Shown piece by piece: positions 16,586 through 26,261 of a stretch of 64,000 bases of DNA. Below the pieces are notes generated by a model. It was not told the origin of the DNA, searched no databases, and worked only from the letters and a program-made list of their open reading frames with translations. The stretch covers positions 248,001 through 312,000 of the forward strand of contig CAYNRE010000055.1 of the NCBI GenBank assembly GCA_964399535.1, given 5' to 3'. Numbering within the stretch: position 1 is the stretch's first letter; the number at the start of each line of letters is the position of its first letter. The DNA is from CAYNRE01 sp964399535 (lineage in GTDB: Bacteria; Planctomycetota; Planctomycetia; Pirellulales; CAYNRE01). A program made the translations under genes and the position numbers.

Positions 16586-18978
16586 AGAGCGGGTCCTCCA
16601 AGATCCCAAATGCCCGTGGGGGGCGGGAGCACATCGAGCGGCAAGCTAACCAAGATTCGCGAACCTTTTCCCGGCGCACTTTCCACGTCTGCCCGACCGT
16701 GCAGCATGCGGGCTCGTTCGCGAACCCCTTGCAGCCCGAAACGGCGCTCGTGTATCTGGCTGGGATCGAAACCGACGCCATCGTCGACGATTTGCAGTTC
16801 GAGCCGGTTGCCAGACTGCTTCAGCGAAACTAGCGCATGCCGCGCCTGGCTATGGCGCACCACATTGGTCAGGCATTCCTGGACGATGCGGTAAATGGTC
16901 CCCTCGAACAGCGGATCGAGCCGGTCGAATTCGACCTCGGCCCGAAGTTCGAACCGGGTGGGGCAGTCGGGCTCCTTTTCGGAGATTAGGTACTCGATTG
17001 CCGCCACGACCCCCAGTTCGTCGATAATGGGTGGGCGCAAGCCGCTGATCATCCGGCGGCCCTCGTCGATCGTACGGCGCAGCAGCCGGCGCACCAGGTC
17101 GAACTGCTCGCGGGCTTTGGCGGGCAGGGTTTCCGGGTCGACCGCGTCCAGGTGCATCAATCCCCCGGTCACGTCCTGCACCAGGCCATCGTGGATTTCG
17201 TAGGCCACGAGCTGCCGGTCGCGCTCGTGGGCCACGAGCGACTGGCACAGTAGCTCCTGCTGCCGCTGCGACTGAAGTTCAGCTTCTTTGCGGAAGGTGA
17301 TATCGGTCGAAATCATCAGGGCAAAGGGCTTGTGGTCTTCCGTGCGCGAGGGAACGTAACGCGTGGACCACCAGCGGTCGTTCATGGCCACGTGCTCGAA
17401 GGCGTCAGTCCGGCCTTCGCCGAATACCCGCGCTAGCGCCAAGGAATGCCGAGCCCGATAGTCCTCGGGCAGGTAATTGGCCCAGGGGGTTCCCACCAGT
17501 TGTTCGATGGTCATGCCGGGGGGAGCGCGGTTGATGAACCGAAGCAGCCCCTGGCGGTCGACCGTGTAGAGCCAATCCGGCAGATGATCGAGGACCGATC
17601 GCTGTCGCGACTCGGTCAACCGGAGCAGGTCGTCGCCCCGTTTGCGCTCCCAGGTCGCGGCCAGCACGTGGGCGCACGACTCGAGGAAGCGGACGTCGTT
17701 GTCGCTGAACGCGCGCCGCGCGCGGCAATGGACCCCCAACGTGCCGAAGACCCGCTCGCGAAACCGCACCGGCACCGCCAACGAACTGGCGATACCCTGA
17801 CGCACGAGATTCGTGGCATCGAACCGCGTTTCGCTGGCCGAGTCGAGCATCAGCACCGGCTGGCCTTGAGCCATCACCAGGCCCGGCATGCTATCGGCCA
17901 GGGGCATCGTCGCCAGGCAAATCTGCGCCAGTCCATCGGGGGCGTCGCGGTTGGGCTCGAGCAGGTGAAAGGTGAATTGATCGAGTTCCGCCTTCAGCTC
18001 GGAGTAGCCGAGCCGGTCGACGCGCAGGCATTCGACGGCCCGGAGGGCGATTTCACGAACCAACGCATCGGGGTCGACGGGCGAAGCCGCCAGCCGGCCT
18101 AAATCGGCGATGGCGTCGCGACAGCGTAGTTGGTCCTCGAGAGCCGTTTCGGCCGCGCGGCGATCCGTCACGTCTTCCGAGATGCCGGCCATGCGCTCCG
18201 GCTTTTCCTCGCCGGCCAGGCGAATCGGAAACACGCGGGCGCGCAGCCACCGTACCTGGCCGTCGGGCCGAACGATGCGATAAACCAGCTCGGTAAAAGG
18301 CTCGGACGCCGCCTGCCGCCAGGCGGCGATGACCCGCTCGCGATCGTCGGGGTGCAGCATTTCGACGAACGAACGGGCGTCTTGGTAGAAGCTCTCGGCG
18401 GTGCAGCCCGTGATCCGTTCGTACACGGGGCTTACGTAGATCGCGCGGCGAAAATCTTCGGAGACGATCCAGAAAATCTCGTTGACGTGCTCGGCCAACT
18501 CGCGAAAGCGGAGTTCGCTTTCGCGAAGTGCCTCTTCGGCCAGTTTCTGCTGCGTTACGTCGCGAAAAACCGAGACCCCGCCGCGCGGCTGACCCTGGCG
18601 GTCGACGAGCGGCCGGGAGGTAACCGAAATCCAGCGCCCCGGCTTGCCGCTGGGGCGCAAGTACAACTCCATTTCGTCCACGTCCTGACCCCGCAGGGCC
18701 CTGGCCATGGGGAGTTGATCCGAGGGACAGGGGGTTTTCCGGTCGGGTAGGTAAACGCCGGCCCTGGCGGCCCACTCGGCGGGGTCGACCTTGGCAAACG
18801 GAGGCTCGAGATCAATCGCCTCGGTCGCCCTGCGGTTGATAAAGAGTACTTCGCCGCTGGAGTCGAGGGCGACGATACCATCGCCGATGCCGCGCAGTAC
18901 GGCCGCGTAGAAATCAGCCGTCTCGCACCAGGGCGAAGCCGCGGGAGCGGCGGTTTGCGGATGGTTCAGGCGGGTCAT
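16582..18978 (-). CDS. PAS/GAF sensor histidine kinase (NarL-partner, HisKA_3 type)
   Basis: 798 residues from the ATG at 18978; a start at 19053 is possible but would overlap the small upstream gene. No membrane helix: soluble sensor. Order: PAS (about 25-145), PAS-PAC (155-275), GAF (285-435), PAS (445-560), HisKA_3 dimerisation helix with E-I-H-D-G-L-V-Q-D holding the phospho-His, then HATPase with N-V-V-R-H-S, D-D-G-V-G-F-D and a G-L-Q-G-V-R-E-R box. This kinase type normally pairs with LuxR-family regulators; none is adjacent. The stop overlaps the ceramidase-like gene, so the kinase heads an envelope operon. Confidence 0.9.
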   Translation of the reverse strand: MTRLNHPQTAAPAASPWCETADFYAAVLRGIGDGIVALDSSGEVLFINRRATEAIDLEPPFAKVDPAEWAARAGVYLPDRKTPCPSDQLPMARALRGQDVDEMELYLRPSGKPGRWISVTSRPLVDRQGQPRGGVSVFRDVTQQKLAEEALRESELRFRELAEHVNEIFWIVSEDFRRAIYVSPVYERITGCTAESFYQDARSFVEMLHPDDRERVIAAWRQAASEPFTELVYRIVRPDGQVRWLRARVFPIRLAGEEKPERMAGISEDVTDRRAAETALEDQLRCRDAIADLGRLAASPVDPDALVREIALRAVECLRVDRLGYSELKAELDQFTFHLLEPNRDAPDGLAQICLATMPLADSMPGLVMAQGQPVLMLDSASETRFDATNLVRQGIASSLAVPVRFRERVFGTLGVHCRARRAFSDNDVRFLESCAHVLAATWERKRGDDLLRLTESRQRSVLDHLPDWLYTVDRQGLLRFINRAPPGMTIEQLVGTPWANYLPEDYRARHSLALARVFGEGRTDAFEHVAMNDRWWSTRYVPSRTEDHKPFALMISTDITFRKEAELQSQRQQELLCQSLVAHERDRQLVAYEIHDGLVQDVTGGLMHLDAVDPETLPAKAREQFDLVRRLLRRTIDEGRRMISGLRPPIIDELGVVAAIEYLISEKEPDCPTRFELRAEVEFDRLDPLFEGTIYRIVQECLTNVVRHSQARHALVSLKQSGNRLELQIVDDGVGFDPSQIHERRFGLQGVRERARMLHGRADVESAPGKGSRILVSLPLDVLPPPTGIWDLGGPAL

Positions 18979-19045
18979 GGCGCTCGGAGTGCCAACGGAG
19001 TGCGTGGAATCGCTCGTCGTACCCTGCCGCGCCAGCCACCGCCGC

Positions 19046-19153
19046 TTAGCCACGTTGCCGGGCGCGACGGCGCACCCAAGGGCGCACCGCCACCAGCAAG
19101 GCCAAGCTGGAGACGATTAGAAAACCCAGGGCCAGCGCTCGTTCAATCGCCAT
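19046..19153 (-). CDS. 35-residue single-helix membrane peptide
   Basis: A short frame encoding one hydrophobic helix (L-A-L-G-F-L-I-V-S-S-L-A-L-L-V-A-V) followed by an Arg-rich tail (R-P-W-V-R-R-R-A-R-Q-R-G). A strong ribosome-binding site, GGAGGAG, lies 8 nt before the ATG. It precedes the histidine kinase by about 70 bp if the kinase starts at 18978. The positive-inside rule puts the tail in the cytoplasm. Function unknown. It could be a small membrane regulator, or a chance ORF. Confidence 0.5.
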   Translation of the reverse strand: MAIERALALGFLIVSSLALLVAVRPWVRRRARQRG

Positions 19154-19433
19154 CTGGAACGCTCCTCCAGCAGCGACCGGCCAGCAGCCACTCCACGCGG
19201 TTGGCACAGCTCGAAGTTCACTTTCCCGGCGCCCGGCCGCCTCCGCGTCGGGCGCGTGGCCGCCTCACGCCAACGGCGGCCAGAGGGAATCCAGCCGCCC
19301 CGGTGGGCGCCCATGGCTGTATTCTAACGACCCCCGCGGCGTTGCTCTACTGGTTGGGCCACTGGCCGAACCATGGCCTGGGAATCTGGCTTGTCAGGTC
19401 GCCCGGCCGGGTTGTTTTGGGGATCCGAGGCGC

Positions 19434-20516
19434 CTAGTCGAGCGCGGCGATGAAGCGGAGAAAATGAGCCTCGATCATGGCCCAGTGGTCGCCAAAGACC
19501 GAGGTAAAATCGGCCGTGCGCTCCGCCGGACCATAGGGCTCAAACGCCGGACGAGCAGCCGTTTTGGCCAGGAAGTCGGCGTATTTCTTCCCCTGGGTTT
19601 CCACCAGGTAATAGGTAAATGCCCAGGCCTGGGCATAGGCCGCCTGAGTGCTGGTTTGAAACAACCGGTCCGAGGCGATCATCTCGGGCAGGCTTTCGCC
19701 GCGGCGGGTCTTCAGCGAGGCGCGAAAGGCGGCCAACTGCTCGCGGTTTACCCGCTCGCGAGCCGCCGACTGCGACCGCCAATTCCAAACGCCGGGGGCC
19801 TCGAAGAGCGTGCCCAGCCCCTCGCCGACCCAGCGCGGCGTGTACGAGAACCGGCCGTGAACGCCGCAGTTGAACGCGGTCTGGTGGGTTGCCTCGTGAA
19901 TGATCGTGGCCGCGTTCGTGCTCCAGTCGTCGCCCGAACTGCCATGCGTTACGTCGTAAAGCGCGATGCGGTTCGACACCGGCGAATAGTAGCCCAACAG
20001 GCCCTGGCGCGGCACGTTGTCGTCGGCCGCGGCATAGCGCAAGAAGCCCCCCTGGTCGGGAAACACAACGGCCACGAGGGGAAACTCGGGCTGGCTCAGG
20101 TTGAATCCGCGGGCTTTGAAGTAGTGCCAGAAGGTGCGGTACAGATCCTCGAATCGCTGCCCCCACAGGTCGCGCTGACCGCGAGGATGGGCCACTAGGT
20201 AGTGGCCCGTGGCCGTGATCTCGAATGTTTGCCCCAGCTCGCGCTGCAACTGTTCGCGGATTTCACCCACGGTGAAGCTTTGAAACCGCGGAGCCGATTT
20301 GCGAAAGTCGCGTGCCGAGTCGGGGTCGAAATCCCACAGCCGGCCGTCGCGACCCAACAGCAGCACCGGGTCGGCCGACCAGGTGAGCGGCGTACCCTCG
20401 ACCCTTGTTTGGCCGATCGTGAGCTGCAAGGTGTAGCGGTTGTTGTTCTCGGCAGCACTCCAGGAAGGTGCGCCAAAGCAGATCAAGGCCGCCAACCCCA
20501 GGGCGCTCGTGCGCAT
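19434..20516 (-). CDS. secreted DUF1570 metallopeptidase-like protein
   Basis: 360 residues from the ATG at 20516, chosen because it directly precedes a signal peptide (L-G-L-A-A-L-I-C-F-G-A); the frame is open upstream to 20684. The zinc-peptidase motif H-E-A-T-H lies about 60% along, followed by R-W-V-G-E-G-L-G-T-L-F-E, the downstream Glu of the gluzincin-like pattern seen in DUF1570. The family is abundant in planctomycetes and its substrates are unknown. It probably acts in the periplasm or at the surface. It stands alone on its strand. Confidence 0.85.
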   Translation of the reverse strand: MRTSALGLAALICFGAPSWSAAENNNRYTLQLTIGQTRVEGTPLTWSADPVLLLGRDGRLWDFDPDSARDFRKSAPRFQSFTVGEIREQLQRELGQTFEITATGHYLVAHPRGQRDLWGQRFEDLYRTFWHYFKARGFNLSQPEFPLVAVVFPDQGGFLRYAAADDNVPRQGLLGYYSPVSNRIALYDVTHGSSGDDWSTNAATIIHEATHQTAFNCGVHGRFSYTPRWVGEGLGTLFEAPGVWNWRSQSAARERVNREQLAAFRASLKTRRGESLPEMIASDRLFQTSTQAAYAQAWAFTYYLVETQGKKYADFLAKTAARPAFEPYGPAERTADFTSVFGDHWAMIEAHFLRFIAALD

Positions 20517-20839
20517 AAGCGAATTCCGAAGTCCAGTTTTTTTTAAGGCGTACCAGGTGGCAATGCGAGCCGGCTTCCGGCCCCGATTCACGGTTCGGCA
20601 TTGCAAACCTAGTTCATGGCGGTCGGCTGCGCGGGGGGCGGTCGCTCGCCGCGGCGGGGTCACAGGGTGGTGTTGGGTGGGCACCCTCCGGCGGCGCGGT
20701 TTGTAGCGGTTGCCATTGCTGGGCCGTTACAATGCCGGCTGCCGCTAAACCAATGCCTGTTGCCGCGGAACAGGGCTGAGTTCCCGGCCCGCCCTGGCCG
20801 ATGCAGGCCCTCGATCGCAATCTCGAAAGGGTGTTTTCC
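20517..20839. other. divergent intergenic region
   Basis: Separates the minus-strand DUF1570 gene from the plus-strand secreted protein, so promoters for both should lie here. A run of eight T at 20537-20544 is just upstream of the DUF1570 start. No convincing -35/-10 pair or small gene seen. Confidence 0.4.
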
Positions 20840-22111
20840 ATGGGACTCTGGCCGAGTGTCGTCTGCGCGGCGCTGGTCCTGGGGCAGGCGGCCAGCGGAG
20901 CCAGGTTTCCCCAATTGGCCGAACTGGTCGTCAAGCTCGACGCGGGCTCGCTCAGCGAACGAGAAGCCGCGGAACAAGCCATCCTGGCGCTTGGGCCGGG
21001 GGTGCTGGCCGAGCTGCCCGAGGCCCCTCCCCGCAGCTCGGCGGAAACCCGGCAGCGGCTGGCCCGAATTCGGCAGACGTTGCTCACGAGCCGGGCCGAG
21101 TCGGTGCTGAATGCATCGCAGGTGCCGGCGACCGAGTCGGGGATCGCCCTAAGTGCGCTATTCGAGGCCTGGCAGCAGCAAACCGGCAACCGCATTTGGG
21201 ATTACCGCTCGGAGTTCGGCCAGGACAACGACGACTTAACGGTCGACACGGCCCTGGAAGCCCGGCCCTTTTGGCCGGCCCTCGACGACTTGCTCGATCG
21301 CCTGGACCTGAGCGTCTACTCCTATTCGGGCGAACCCGCCGTGGCGATCGTGGCCCGCGGCCCCCGAGAAAGCGACCGCTTGAATCGCGCTAGCTACAGC
21401 GGGGCTTTTCGCGTGCAGGCGCTGCATTTCGACGCGCACCGCGATCTGCGCGACGACGGTCAAACCACGCTTTCGCTGGGTCTGGAGATGGCCTGGGAAC
21501 CGCGGCTGCGGCCCGTCGCCATTGTGCTCGACCCGATCGACCTCAAGGGGCAAGACGCCGAGGGGCGCGCGATCGAGGCGGCCGACGCCGAGGCGGAACT
21601 GGAAGCCATGGTCAATCCCGGCAGTGTCACGGCCGAAATCGACGTACCCTTGGCCCCGCCTCCGGCCGATTGCCGAGAGATCGCCCGGCTGCAAGGCAAG
21701 TTCACCGTGCTGCTACCAGGGGGAATCGAGGAGTTCCGCTTCCAGAGCTTGGAGAGTGCTCGCGATGCCCGGCAGCGCCGCGGCGGCGTCGAGGTGACGC
21801 TGGAACAAATGCGCAAGAACAACGACCTTTGGGAGGCCCGTCTGCTGATTGCTTTCGACGAGGCGTCGGGCGCGCTGGAATCGCACCGCGGCTGGATTTA
21901 CGACAACGAGGCTTTCTTGCTGGACGCCCAGGGAAACCAACTGGCCAACGACGGTTATCAGACCACCTACGAAAGCGAGAACGGAGTTGGCGTGGCCTAC
22001 TTGTTCGATCTTCCCCAAGGGCCTGGCGGCTACACCTTGGTGTACCGCACGCCGGCCGCGATTCTGAACTCGGAATTGTCGTTCGAGCTGAAAGACCTGC
22101 CGCTGCCGTGA
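20840..22111 (+). CDS. secreted protein of unknown function
   Basis: 423 residues from the ATG at 20840 (GAAAGGG upstream); an in-frame ATG at 20801 is less likely. A signal peptide (P-S-V-V-C-A-A-L-V-L-G) is followed by a short helical segment with A-E-Q-A-I-L-A-L-G-P and A-R-I-R-Q-T-L, of the kind that opens planctomycete HEAT-like secreted proteins, and then a long beta-rich region ending F-E-L-K-D-L-P-L-P. I do not recognise a family. The stop overlaps a possible GTG start of the parvulin gene (GTGA at 22108-22111), suggesting co-translation and perhaps a client or partner relation. Confidence 0.7.
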   Translation: MGLWPSVVCAALVLGQAASGARFPQLAELVVKLDAGSLSEREAAEQAILALGPGVLAELPEAPPRSSAETRQRLARIRQTLLTSRAESVLNASQVPATESGIALSALFEAWQQQTGNRIWDYRSEFGQDNDDLTVDTALEARPFWPALDDLLDRLDLSVYSYSGEPAVAIVARGPRESDRLNRASYSGAFRVQALHFDAHRDLRDDGQTTLSLGLEMAWEPRLRPVAIVLDPIDLKGQDAEGRAIEAADAEAELEAMVNPGSVTAEIDVPLAPPPADCREIARLQGKFTVLLPGGIEEFRFQSLESARDARQRRGGVEVTLEQMRKNNDLWEARLLIAFDEASGALESHRGWIYDNEAFLLDAQGNQLANDGYQTTYESENGVGVAYLFDLPQGPGGYTLVYRTPAAILNSELSFELKDLPLP

Positions 22112-23223
22112 GACGATTGCACCTCAATTCACCGCCACCCATGGGCTGGCGCCGCCAGATCGCCAGCCGGCTCGCCGCTAGGTGCTGGCTGGCCGCCGCT
22201 GGGTTCGGGCTGGCCGCCGTGTGGGCGATGGGCCCGGCCGTAGCCGCCGAACCCGACCCGGTCGTAGCGGCCCGGGTGGCCGACCACGAGGTGCTTGCCG
22301 CGGACGTGGTCCGAATCGTCGAGCTGGCCAACCCGCAGGCGACCGGCTCGGCCCGCTGGGCGCTGGAAGCCCAGGCCCTGGAAGCCATCATCAACCAGCG
22401 GCTGATCGATCACGCCTGTGCCGAGCGCGGGCTGGAGGTGACCGCCGAAGAGGTGGAAACCCGCCGCCAGGCGTTGCGCAAGCAGTTGATCGACCGCGGC
22501 GGGTCGTGGGACGACTTTCTGCGCCGCCGCCACTTGGACGAAGCCGGATTGCGGCAGGAATTGGTCGGCCAACTGCAGTTGGAGAAATGCGCTGCCACGC
22601 TCGTTACGCCCCAGAAGCTGTCCGCATTCTTTCAAACGCATCGGGAAGAGTTCGATGGGCGAGCCGTGCGGGTGCGCCACATCCTACTTCGGCCAGCCGG
22701 CCCGGCAACCGAGGCCTCGCTGGGCGAACTGATGCGCGCGGCCGCCCAGCTACGGACCAGAATTGAATCTGGAGAAACTTCGTTTGAAGACGCCGTGCGG
22801 GCACGCTCGGCCGGGCCAAGCCGGCGCCGCGGCGGCGACCTGGGCTGGGTCGAGCGAAATACCCCCTGGCAGGCGCCCTTGGTCAGCGCGGCGCTAGGGC
22901 TTCAACCCGAGCAAATCAGCCCCCCCGTGCTCAGCGCCTGGGGAGTTCACCTGATTCAAGCCACGGAGCTGCGCGAGGGAACGCGGGACCTGAACGAGGT
23001 TCGCGGGGAACTGGTCCACCGGGTGGCGGCCGACGAGCTGCGTCAACTCGCCGAAGAACAGCGCAAGAAAGTGCCGGTTGAATACACCGGGCAAATGCCG
23101 TATCGCGATCCGGCTACGGGACGACTGGTGCCGCCGACGACCGCGGCCGGTTCGGCTGCTTCCGAATCGGCAGTTCCCGGCTCGGCGGGCCCCCAAGCCG
23201 AGCCGTCCGGGCCAGCCCCCTGA
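22108..23223 (+). CDS. exported parvulin-type peptidyl-prolyl isomerase (SurA/PrsA-like)
   Basis: 371 residues from the GTG overlapping the previous stop; an ATG at 22141 gives a cleaner signal peptide and may be the real start. After the signal (A-A-A-G-F-G-L-A-A-V) comes a SurA-N-like helical region (A-L-E-A-I-I-N-Q-R-L-I-D) of about 130 residues. The PpiC domain follows: V-R-V-R-H-I-L-L, S-F-E-D-A-V, R-R-G-G-D-L-G-W and W-G-V-H-L-I-Q. The tail is Pro/Ser/Ala-rich. It should catalyse prolyl isomerisation and act as a periplasmic chaperone for outer-membrane or secreted proteins. Confidence 0.87.
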   Translation: MRRLHLNSPPPMGWRRQIASRLAARCWLAAAGFGLAAVWAMGPAVAAEPDPVVAARVADHEVLAADVVRIVELANPQATGSARWALEAQALEAIINQRLIDHACAERGLEVTAEEVETRRQALRKQLIDRGGSWDDFLRRRHLDEAGLRQELVGQLQLEKCAATLVTPQKLSAFFQTHREEFDGRAVRVRHILLRPAGPATEASLGELMRAAAQLRTRIESGETSFEDAVRARSAGPSRRRGGDLGWVERNTPWQAPLVSAALGLQPEQISPPVLSAWGVHLIQATELREGTRDLNEVRGELVHRVAADELRQLAEEQRKKVPVEYTGQMPYRDPATGRLVPPTTAAGSAASESAVPGSAGPQAEPSGPAP

Positions 23224-23295
23224 TCGCCGGTTTTGTTGCCCGGCGGCAGCCCAGGCGGGCGGCCCTCGCGGGGCGCGCGGCCGCAATCCAAGTCG

Positions 23296-23889
23296 TTAAT
23301 CGTCGACCTCGTCGATCTCGGCAGTCGAGTTCGGGCTGTGCTCGATTTCGTCGAGCAGCCGTTTTCCGCCCAGCGGGTCAGAGGGATCCCAATCGAGCAA
23401 TTGCAGCAATACGTCGCGAGCCGTGCGGAGCCGCCCCAACTGGAGGAGAGCGAACGCCAGCCCCTTGGCCGATTCCAACAGCGACTTGTTTGCCGGCCGC
23501 GCATAGGGCAAGCGGACCGCCGCGCCGGCGGGCCGGCAGGCTGCCCGGCCCAGTTCGTAGGCGTAGCCGAAATGGCCGCGTGCCAGTTGATAGTCGCCAT
23601 CTTCCAGGGCGATTTCGCCGAGCAGGCGATGACAGGCCAGACAGGCATCGCAGCCGTCCAGCAGCCAACGCAGTTCGTCGCGGGCAATCTCCGTTTCGCC
23701 GGCGTCGAGCATCTGCTCAACTTCCGCCAAATCCTCGGCTCGCTCTCGGGCACAGCGCGGGTGAACCAACTCCGATTCGGTGCCGGAATCAGTTTTTTTC
23801 AGACCCAGCGAGGGCCGGCGCGGGGCATGGTGCCCCCCTGATCCGCGGTTTCCACCGCGCCGTTTGCCGGGTTGTTTCGAGGCACTCAT
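23296..23889 (-). CDS. small TPR-like protein of unknown function
   Basis: 197 residues from the ATG at 23889, chosen over an open upstream frame that reads as non-coding. The first 45 residues are basic and disordered (K-R-R-G-G-N-R-G). The middle shows helical hairpins of TPR type (E-V-E-Q-M-L-D-A-G, L-L-G-E-I-A-L-E-D-G-D-Y-Q-L-A, A-L-L-Q-L-G-R-L-R-T-A). C-L-A-C within D-A-C-L-A-C-H is a possible metal or redox pair. The acidic tail ends E-I-D-E-V-D-D. No partner nearby on its strand; probably a cytoplasmic scaffold. Confidence 0.7.
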   Translation of the reverse strand: MSASKQPGKRRGGNRGSGGHHAPRRPSLGLKKTDSGTESELVHPRCARERAEDLAEVEQMLDAGETEIARDELRWLLDGCDACLACHRLLGEIALEDGDYQLARGHFGYAYELGRAACRPAGAAVRLPYARPANKSLLESAKGLAFALLQLGRLRTARDVLLQLLDWDPSDPLGGKRLLDEIEHSPNSTAEIDEVDD

Positions 23890-24302
23890 GCGGGCCGAAA
23901 AATAGTTGGGCACGGCTTGCCCCTGCCTTGCGGGGCCGCCAAAAGAAACGGGGTCGCCGACCCGGCTGCGTGTCGGGCAAGGAACCAGCAAGGGAAGTTT
24001 CCCAGCCGGAGCCTGCAAAGGCTACCCATTCTGGCGACAAAGCGTCTGGTTTTGCCTGGCCAGCGCCTGGTTCCAGCCCGTTGGGCTACCTGTTCCACAG
24101 CTCGCGGTTTCGGGCCAGTCGGTGGGCGGCCGCATCGATCACAGCGATTGGCGGGGCGGAACCAGCCACCGGCCGGCAGATGGGTCGGCACTTGGCCGGC
24201 CCGCTGGCCGTTCCCTCGCCGGAAAACAAGCCATATAACCAAGGTGTTCCACCAGCGGGGGCGGATCCATCGCCCCCACCCAAAACGGGGGTGCCGAGCG
24301 GC
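23890..24302. other. intergenic stretch upstream of the carbamoyltransferase
   Basis: No gene supported. It must hold promoters for the divergent TPR-like gene and the carbamoyltransferase operon. CATATAAC near 24231 could be a -10 element, but no clear -35 was found. Confidence 0.35.
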
Positions 24303-26141
24303 ATGGCAGCAATTCTGGGCATTTCGGCGTTTTATCACGACTCGGCCGCCGCGCTGGTGGTCGATGGCCGGGTCGTGGCCGCGGCCCAGGAGGAGCGTTT
24401 TACCCGGATCAAGCACGACCACAACTTCCCCCAGCGAGCCATCGATTATTGCCTGGGCGAGGCCGGCCTGAGCCCGGCCGATCTGGATTGGGTGGGGTTC
24501 TACGACAAGCCGCTGTTGAAGTTTGAGCGCCTGCTGGAAACCTATCTCACCTACGCGCCTGCCGGATTTGCTTCGTTTCTGATGGCCATCCCGCTTTGGC
24601 TGCGCGAGAAGCTGTTTTTGCCCCGGGTGATGCGCGAGGGCTTGGGGGGCCAGTACCGAAAGCGGTTTGTCTTCGCCGAACACCATGAATCGCACGCGGC
24701 GAGCGCGTTTTTTCCATCGCCGTTCGACGAAGCCGCGATCCTCACGCTCGACGGCGTTGGCGAATGGGCCACGGCCAGCTACGGCGTGGGGCGCGGCAAC
24801 CAGATCGAATTGACCCACCAGCTCAAATTCCCGCACTCGCTAGGGCTGCTCTACTCGGCCTTCACCTATTACACCGGGTTCAAGGTGAACTCGGGCGAGT
24901 ACAAGGTGATGGGCTTGGCCCCCTATGGCGAGCCGCGCTACGCCCCGTTGATCTACGACCACCTGTTGGATCTGAAGCCGGACGGCTCGTTCCGCATGGA
25001 CATGTCGTATTTCAACTACTGCCAGGGTCTGACCATGACCTCGGCCAAATTTCACCGCTTGTTCGGCGGTCCGCCGCGGCAGCCCGAGTCGCGGGTGACC
25101 CAGCGCGAAATGGACCTGGCCGCCTCGGTTCAAGCGGTGACCGAAGAGATCATGCTGCGAATCGGCCGGCACGTGCACGCCCAGACCGGGCAGCAGCGGC
25201 TGTGTCTGGCCGGCGGCGTGGCGCTGAACTGCGTGGGCAATGGCCGGCTGCTGCGCGAGGGGCCATTCGAGCAAATCTGGATCCAGCCCGCGGCCGGCGA
25301 CGCGGGCGGGGCGCTGGGCGTGGCTCTGTTCATTCATCACCAATTGCTCGATCAGCCGCGCCGGCCCACCACCACCGACCATCAATCGGGCTCACTATTG
25401 GGCCCCGCTTACGACGACGACCAGATCGAACAATTCCTGAAATCCCAGGGCGCCCAGTACACCCGCTATGAAAGCGATGAAGCGCTCTGCCGCGAAGTGG
25501 CCGGGCTATTGGCCAGCGAGAAAGTCATCGGCTGGTTTCAAGGGCGAATGGAGTTCGGTCCCCGGGCCCTGGGGGGACGAAGCATCCTGGGCGATTCGCG
25601 CAGCACCCAGATGCAATCGTTGATGAATCTGAAGATCAAGTTTCGCGAATCGTTCCGGCCTTTTGCCCCCAGCGTGTTGCGCAACCGAGTCGACGATTAT
25701 TTCGAAATGCGCCCCGAGGAAGACAGCCCTTATATGCTGCTGGTGGCGCCGGTCCGGCCCGACAAACGGCTGCCGGTCAACGGCCAGGCGGCGGGGCTCG
25801 AGGGCATCGAGAAGTTGAAGGTGCCCCGGAGCGTGGTGCCGGCGATTACCCACGTGGACTATTCGGCCCGGGTGCAAACGGTCGACGCCGAGCGCCACGG
25901 AATTTATTACCGGTTGCTCTGCGAGTTCGAGGCCCAGACCGGTTGCCCGGTGCTGATCAACACCAGCTTCAACGTGCGCGGCGAACCGATCGTCTGCACG
26001 CCCGAGAACGCGTATCACTGTTTCCGGGGTACGCATATGGATGTGCTCGTGCTTGGCCGCTGCGTGCTCGAGAAAGACAAGCAGCCGGCCCTGAGCGAGA
26101 AGCAACAGGCCGAGTACCTGGCGAAATTTCAGTTGGATTAG
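24303..26141 (+). CDS. carbamoyltransferase (NodU/CmcH/TobZ family)
   Basis: 612 residues from the ATG at 24303. The N-terminal Kae1/YrdC-like half begins I-L-G-I-S-A-F-Y-H-D-S-A-A-A-L and has metal-binding histidines in E-H-H-E-S-H-A-A-S-A-F. The C-terminal YrdC-like half has M-E-F-G-P-R-A-L-G-x-R-S-I-L and N-T-S-F-N-V-R-G-E-P-I-V. These enzymes use carbamoyl phosphate and ATP to carbamoylate a hydroxyl on a sugar or natural product. The next two genes (SxtJ, DUF5989) are its usual companions in many Gram-negative genomes. The carbamoylated substrate is not evident; a surface glycan or lipid is my guess. Confidence 0.93.
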   Translation: MAAILGISAFYHDSAAALVVDGRVVAAAQEERFTRIKHDHNFPQRAIDYCLGEAGLSPADLDWVGFYDKPLLKFERLLETYLTYAPAGFASFLMAIPLWLREKLFLPRVMREGLGGQYRKRFVFAEHHESHAASAFFPSPFDEAAILTLDGVGEWATASYGVGRGNQIELTHQLKFPHSLGLLYSAFTYYTGFKVNSGEYKVMGLAPYGEPRYAPLIYDHLLDLKPDGSFRMDMSYFNYCQGLTMTSAKFHRLFGGPPRQPESRVTQREMDLAASVQAVTEEIMLRIGRHVHAQTGQQRLCLAGGVALNCVGNGRLLREGPFEQIWIQPAAGDAGGALGVALFIHHQLLDQPRRPTTTDHQSGSLLGPAYDDDQIEQFLKSQGAQYTRYESDEALCREVAGLLASEKVIGWFQGRMEFGPRALGGRSILGDSRSTQMQSLMNLKIKFRESFRPFAPSVLRNRVDDYFEMRPEEDSPYMLLVAPVRPDKRLPVNGQAAGLEGIEKLKVPRSVVPAITHVDYSARVQTVDAERHGIYYRLLCEFEAQTGCPVLINTSFNVRGEPIVCTPENAYHCFRGTHMDVLVLGRCVLEKDKQPALSEKQQAEYLAKFQLD

Positions 26142-26261
26142 CCGACGGTTGAAACATCGAGCGGAAGTTGAGCGCTCGCCCCGACGACACCACCGATAGC
26201 TGCGTAAACACCAACCCCCTAGCACCGCTCAACGTAGCCCGACCGCAAGCAAAGGCCCGCC

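Noticed and set aside
14498..16894. A 798-codon plus-strand open frame
   Set aside because: It lies antisense to the GT-C/TPR, ceramidase-like and histidine-kinase genes, whose motifs are convincing. Its product is low-complexity Gly/Arg/Gln sequence, as expected from GC-rich antisense DNA.
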